Assembly: GCA_027946365.1 (NCBI GenBank)
Contig: JAPEUQ010000002.1
Span: 868,001-932,000, forward strand
Origin: Kalmusia sp. IMI 367209
Lineage: Eukaryota > Ascomycota > Dothideomycetes > Pleosporales > Didymosphaeriaceae
Length of the DNA: 64,000 bases
Direction: 5' to 3'
Under the pieces are notes generated by a model. It saw only the letters and a list, made by a program, of their open reading frames with translations, searched no databases and was not told the origin of the DNA. Within the stretch, counting starts at the first letter, position 1. The number at the start of each line of letters is the position of its first letter. Both the position numbers and the translations under genes were made by a program. This document shows positions 57,887-64,000 of the stretch, one piece after another.

Positions 57887-59693
57887 GGTTGAGTTCTCTG
57901 ATGTTCGTTACAGTGCCTGAAGGTATGATCTCGTGGCCGTGGGTTGGCGTACTGGTGCAATTTGGGCTAATAGAGCAATTATGGAATAATACGGCCGGGC
58001 TATAGCAAGTATGGTAAGCTTTGTATTCAATTCTCTGATACGTGCTGGTCGCTATCACATAGAGGGTTAAGATCGCAATACGAGCGGAACAGCGTTACAC
58101 CCGATGCATTGTTGGTACGAGATGCGAGTATCCATGGTAGATGCGGGAAGAAAGCACAAAAACGTGAAACAAGGTAGCTGTATAAGGAAGGAGAGCAGCT
58201 GCATGCACACGGCCTTAAAAATGGTAATATTGAAGTCCGGCTATGAGGCAACAGTTGCCTAAAGATGAAAGACTGTGCTTGGCGTATGCGTGAGGCTCGG
58301 ATTGTAGCTGTGGTATGTGCGGCTTACTTGACACATGCAGCCCCAGGATGCCGCATGTGCAGATGATTTTATGGGGCGTGCACGTACCTAGATGTGTGAA
58401 GGGCCCCAACACATGCACGCGGAAGGCTTTCCGTGAGCCCGAGCTGTGGTCGTGATAAGCAATGCCTACGGCTGGCATAATCCTGCACGCCACGTGCGAT
58501 CGGCGCTACGAATACCGCCTGATCCTTTCCGCACTGACGCGCTAGGAGCTTGACAACGCGTGCCGCCTCAGTAAATAGAATAATTGTTCATGCTGAAACA
58601 TTACTCAAAGGATGCCGATTTCCTCTTAGTAATCAACTCCCATAATCTGTATGTAATTAATATGTCCATATCAACTTTTCATATTAAGAAGAAACAACTC
58701 ATTAACTACGAGAACAATCGACTGTGTCAGTATTGTCGTTAGATAGATGCATTGTAAGTGATATCTGTGTAGAAGATAGTTTTGTACGTATACATTACTT
58801 GTCCATAGATATTAGCCCTATAGTATTCAGAAATACATGACTAGGATCGGTTCTGGAGGATTCATAATCCGGACCAATGTCTTGCACTCTTTTCAATGTT
58901 TTCATACAACCTATCGCTTCTAGGAAAATCTTCAAAACCATCCCAAGGTTCAAAAAAACATGCTACGGCTTTTGCCGGCACGCCACTTATTCCCTTAGAC
59001 AGATAGACACACCGACCTTGTCCGACGCTAACCATGGTTAATTCCTGAAGACCAAATTAGGAATATTACGAGGCTCAGGCAATGCTCCACATATCTGAAC
59101 TGCATTCGCGGTAAGTATACTCAAACAGGCATGTACGAAGGTACTGCCTATACATAGTATCTTCGGCTAGCCGTCAATCGGCGACTTGATAAGAGATGCT
59201 TGACGGAGTCTTCGTATGTGTGCGTCCTCTGGTGGCTTGCATAGGGCGTGGGGTTGATGCACAGATGGACATTCTCAGCCTAGTGAGCCGCGTAACTACT
59301 CGGCAGATACGTTTGTGGCTGGACATGGCGAGATGAGACATTCAGACGGAACGACTTCACATTTGGCTTCGGACATCTAGCCTTGGCTGACGCAGAAGAC
59401 AACAGGGGGATGGGTGAGTACGCTCCACGAAACATTCACCTCTTCCGTTCCGCGGCCCCGCATATTCTTACATATGCTGATAATGTAATCTTAGCGGTGA
59501 AGGTGGTACATACATAGCCCACGTTCTCTGAATTATCTTCAGTCTCCTCATCCTTCATCGTTGTCATTGTCTTCACTAGGAGCCTCATCAGTAGAATTTC
59601 TCTTTTGATAGAATTTACTGTCTTGTACTTCTATCTCTTTGGCATAGATCGAAAGTTTTCAACATCAATCTTTCTCCAAGCAAAATTTGAACG
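57887..59693. promoter_or_regulatory. Divergent promoter, MBL hydrolase and PKS
   Basis: 1.8 kb between two start codons pointing apart. About 58,570-58,860 is AT-rich. The 3' end (59,520-59,690) is a pyrimidine-rich leader typical of strongly expressed fungal genes. No gene seen. Confidence 0.55.
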
Positions 59694-62600
59694 ATGACGA
59701 ATGCTGGAATAGCAACCAGTCACACCAACGGCCACGCCAACGGCCACGCTAACGGCGTTTCAAATGGTACCAACGGACTCGCTAATGGCTTATCGAACGG
59801 TAAATCAAATGGCTTGTCAAACGGTGCCAATGGAACATACAGTAACGGTCATGCACCTTCCCTTCAAGATAACGCCTTAGGAACACCTGTGGCTATTTGC
59901 GGTATGGCGATGAGACTGCCAGGAGGAATCCGTAATGGCGATGAGCTATTTGAATTTCTCTACCATAAAGGCGACGCTCGGTCGACGGTTGGAGAAGATA
60001 GATACAACATAGATGGGTATTACAGTCCAGACGGCCGCAATGGAACGATCAACACGAAGCAGGGATACTTCCTGAAGGATATCGACTACTCGAATCTTGA
60101 TATATCAATGTTTACCTTCAGTGCAGCCGAAGCGGAGCAGCTTGATCCGAACCACAGGCTGGTTCTTGAGGTGGTCCGAGAAGTGTTTGAAAACGCCGGT
60201 GAAAGCGAATGGCGAACCAAAAATATCGGTACCTACAGTGGATTGTTCACGGAAGATTGGCAAGAAATGGCCCACAGGGACAACCAGGACTACAATGCTC
60301 AACGTGTTCTGGGTGGTACTGATTTTGCTCTACCTAACCGTATCGCATACGAATATGATCTCAAGGGACCTAGGTTAGTCTATACTATCAAACGTATAAA
60401 GCAAGAATCAATACTGAGACTAGGATAGTATGGTTATCAAAACAGCATGTTCCTCCGCAGGAATTGCCTTGCACGAAGCTCTGGAAGCTATTCGCGAAAA
60501 GAAAATCACAGCCGCTGTTATCACTGGATCGAATTTGATTTTCGGTAAGTCAAATCAAGATTATGTTTACCAGTAATATGCTCATTGTTCATTTTCATAG
60601 CTCCTGGGCTGAACATCAACTTGACCTTGCTGGGTTCCCTGTCACCAGAGGGTTCCTCGAAGTCTTTCGATGCTTCTGCCGACGGATATGCTCGCGGTGA
60701 AGCAGTCTCTGCACTATACATCAAGCGCCTTGATGAAGCTATCAAGGACGGCAACCCAATTAGGGCAGTGATCCGGTCATCAGCAACGAATGCGTACGTG
60801 TTATGACAGTTCTATCCCTCAAGTCCATCTCGTCAAGGCGCCATATTTCATTCTCAAAAGTCAGAATATTAAATGCTAATTGTTTTTGATCCATAGAGAT
60901 GGAAAATCGAACGGCATCACTATGCCAGAAGGCGAGGCTCACGAAGCCTTGATTCGTCAAGCCTACGATGCGATAGGTCTTGATCTATCGGCAACGGCAA
61001 TGATTGAGGCGCATGGTGAGTTTTTAGTTCTTAAAGTTATTCCAAATTTCTCAGGAATCAATTGGTGGTACTGATTTGGCTTCTTGTCTAGGCACGGGCA
61101 CCAAAGTTGGAGATCCCATCGAAGTTGGCGCGATCGGGAAATGCTGGGGAGAAGATGGAATCTACATTGGAGCGGTAAGTGGACACCTCCTGCATGGAAG
61201 ATTTCGTCACTCATGTCAGACAGAGCAAACCGAATCTCGGCCACAGCGAAGGTGCTGCTGCTATTACTGGTGTCATGAAGGCGGTTGTGTCCCTCGAGAA
61301 CCGTACCATTCTTCCGAACATCAAGTTCAATGACCCTAACCCAAGAAGTGTGTTTCCTCTCGATTTAGAGATGAAATTCTTTGCCCATGCTGACAGTCTT
61401 AAGTTCCTTGGAGCAAGCTCAAGCTTACAGTGCCCACCGATCCTCAGCCATGGCCGGAGAATAAAGCTGAACGCATGAGTGTCAATTCTTATGGCATTGG
61501 TGGTTCCAACGTTCACGTAGGCTGAACCATGTCTTTTAAACTATCTAAGGCACCACAGCTGACGACTTCTGCTCTAGTTCGTTATCGATTCTGCTGCTTC
61601 CTTCGGCATTTCAAAGCCGAAGATGGCTTCTGCTACGAACCCAAGACCACGCAAAAACCTTCTTCTATTTTCAGCAAATCACGAGGAATCATTGAAGAAA
61701 GTTGCTAAGAACATAGAGGATTATATCAACATCCACCCGGATCGTATTGATGACATATCATACAATCTAGCACAAAGAAGGGAGCATATGAAATTCAGGA
61801 ACTTTAGTGTCTTCAGAGGTGCTGGAGAACCCTTTGAAGTGTCACCTAAGGTGAAGTATCAAGCCCCATCTAAAGTTGCTTTTGTCTTCACCGGGCAAGG
61901 TGCACAATGGTAAGGCGTTCATTATCTTACATTGCAGGCGACCACAAGACTGACTTGAGGCCTTAGGGTTCATATGGGCCGAGAGTTGATGGTCGACTAT
62001 CCAAGCTTTTTGGATAATATCCGCTCAATGGATAAGATCTTACAGAGTCTACGACATGCCCCTTCATGGTCTATTGAAGGTAAAATCCCGTGGTAAGATC
62101 AGGATTAGTTTACGCGCACTGACACATAAATTAGACGTTCTCTCCAATTCCGACGACAAGAACCTCCTCCTCCAACCTGAGTTTTCTCAACCACTTTGCA
62201 CAGCCTTACAGGTCGCGCTCGTTGACCTGCTCACCAGCTGGGACATCACTCCCTCGGCGGTCGTGGGCCATTCAAGCGGTGAGCTTGCAGCAGCGTACGC
62301 TGCAGGCGCTTTGAGCGCAAAAGATGCTGTTATCGCAGCATTCTACCGCGGCCAAGTCTGTAAGACGGCAAAGAAGATAGGAGGCATGGCGGCGGTTGGG
62401 CTCGGTAGAGACGAGGTTCGGTCCTATCTCCTCTCTGGTGTACGGATCGCATGTGAGAACAGTGGCTCCAGTGTCACCATTTCTGGAGACCTTGAGGCAT
62501 TGGAAGAGGTCATGTCTAAGATCAAGGAGGCACGGCCAGGTGTTCTTTGCCGAAAGCTTCAGGTAAAAGCAGCATATCATTCACGTAAGCTCCTCTTGTT

Positions 62601-64000
62601 CGGCATGAATTCTTATCGCTAACCTACACAGACCATATGGCTCTTGTTGGTGATGAATACCACGAGTTCATTGCCGAACATCTATCGCCTCGCCCTGCGA
62701 AGATCCCGTTCTATTCCAGTGTAAGGGCAAAGGTCCTTCGTGAAGCTTCGGACTTCGGTCCAAAATATTGGCAGGATAATCTGGAAAATCCAGTTTTGTT
62801 CCACTCCGCAGTGAAGTTACTTCTTGCGGGGTCGAAAGAATGTGCCGTCCATTTGGAAGTTGGTCCTCATGCAGCTCTTGCTGGTCCTCTGAGACAGATC
62901 TACAAGGAAGGCTCTGACAGCATCAACTACGCATCTGTTCTCTCGCGTGGAACAGATGATACTGTTTCATTCCTGACATCAATAGGTCAGCTGTACGGTC
63001 TGGGTGTCAAGATATCCTACCCATATAGCTCTGAGGAGGTACTCACCGATCTTCCAAATTACCCTTGGCACTACGAGAAGAGCTACTGGTCTGAGACCAG
63101 GGTCCAGAAGAGCTGGAGATTCCGAAAGCATCTGCCACACGATCTACTCGGTCTGCGCATCCTTGAGGGGAGCGATGTCGCGCCTTCCTGGAGAAATGTG
63201 TTGAAGACTGTCAACGTCCCTTGGCTCAATGAGCACTGCGTCGGTGATGACACGGTATTCCCTGCAGCAGGCTATATCTCCATGGTAGGAGAAGCTGCTT
63301 TTCAAATCAGCGGTGTCCGAGACTACACGGTGCGAGACGTCGAGATTAGCAAGGCCCTTGTTCTTTACAACGACAAGTCTGCCGAAATAGTCACCAACCT
63401 TCAGCCACAGCTGCTTACGTCGACCCAAGACAGCCAATGGTACATATTCTCGATCGTTTCATACGATGGAAACACCTGGAACAAGCATTGCTCTGGACTT
63501 GTGCGCAGTGGCCGCGCTTCTCCCCTTCCACCAAAGAAGGCCATAAGCCTTGACCGTAAGGTCTCCTCATCACGTTGGTACACTACCTTGTCTCGAGTCG
63601 GACTGAATTATTCCGGGAAATTCGCACGACTATCAAACATCTCCGCCAGCGTTGTTGAGCCGTTTGCTTCAGCTCAAGTCGTGGACGAACGGGATGCTGG
63701 CGAGTCTACGTACAATATGCATCCTTCGACACTTGATCTAATCTTCCAATCATTGACCGTGGCAAAGTCCCAGGGTATATACCGAGACTTCAACACGTTG
63801 TTCCTCCCTACTTTTATCGAGGAATTGTACGTTGGCAACGGAACTGGAAAGACTGTGGAGATCAACACTTCGGCGACTGGTGAGGCTGGTATCGTCCAAG
63901 GACACTCTTATGGTGTCGCAAATGGTGAATTTGTGTATGCACTCAGGGGGTTTCAAGGAACATCCATGAGATCAAACTCTGGTACGGAACCTTCTCTGGC
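59694..64000 (+). CDS. Highly reducing polyketide synthase, 5' part (KS-AT-DH), truncated by window
   Basis: Iterative type I PKS. Exons: 59694-60373, 60429-60544, 60601-60793, 60897-61015, 61092-61174, 61224-61347, 61404-61516, 61578-61909, 61967-62079, 62135-62584 and 62632 onward; about 1230 aa read. Residues 10-52 are a Asn-Gly-rich repeat tail. KS (about 64-490) has TACSSA with Cys234, His369 in EAHGTGT and His404 in NLGHSEG, all intact. AT (about 580-900) has GQGAQW and GHSSGE with Ser671. DH (from about 950) has His976 in HCVGDDTVFP and Asp1143 in HPSTLDLIFQ. Position and DH suggest the rest encodes methyltransferase, reductase and carrier domains beyond the edge; the ordering is from the family, not seen. 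Ten introns all keep frame. Confidence 0.95.

Overview
The window is nuclear DNA of a filamentous ascomycete. Most genes carry short GT-AG introns of about 45-60 bp, and the proteins are typical of moulds: Zn2Cys6 regulators, small secreted proteins, ankyrin proteins and a highly reducing polyketide synthase (PKS). Gene content and protein style fit Dothideomycetes, perhaps Pleosporales; that placement is a judgement, not a computed one. I rebuilt exon-intron structures by hand from frame continuity and splice sites. Joined exons sum to whole codons in every spliced gene except the uncertain 5' end of ERF4 and the two genes with a one-base frameshift.

Positions 1-41,400 are an ordinary gene-dense housekeeping region. 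In order: an MFS anion:cation symporter, a membrane-anchored histidine-acid-phosphatase-like protein, PIG-P (GPI anchor synthesis), a short ankyrin protein, a mitochondrial-type alpha/beta hydrolase, a small cysteine-rich secreted protein, 5-aminolevulinate synthase (HEM1), a large acidic protein of unknown function, a conserved secreted protein, a Zn2Cys6 regulator divergent from glutathione synthetase (GSH2), a TMEM198-like (DUF4203) membrane protein, the ERF4-type palmitoyltransferase subunit, an NAD-dependent epimerase-like protein, VPS45, a second Zn2Cys6 regulator, an N-BAR protein and a second ankyrin protein. HEM1 and the phosphatase each carry a single extra base in a C-run that breaks the frame. 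HEM1 is an essential single-copy gene in fungi, so consensus error is the likeliest cause.

Positions 41,425-45,586 are gene-poor, AT-rich and full of decayed sequence, with one visible coding relic. The island marks a change of genomic style.

Positions 45,587-64,000 form a secondary-metabolite gene cluster: P450 (-), DHA2-type efflux pump (+), P450 (-), HSL-type esterase (+), metallo-beta-lactamase-fold hydrolase (-), and a highly reducing PKS (+) that runs off the right edge after KS, AT and DH. Genes alternate strand throughout, giving two divergent promoter pairs before the PKS and a third (MBL/PKS) at its start. A plausible pathway is PKS chain assembly, release or trimming by the esterase or MBL hydrolase, oxidation by two P450s, and export by the pump. 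The product cannot be named from this sequence, and no cluster-specific regulator lies inside the window.
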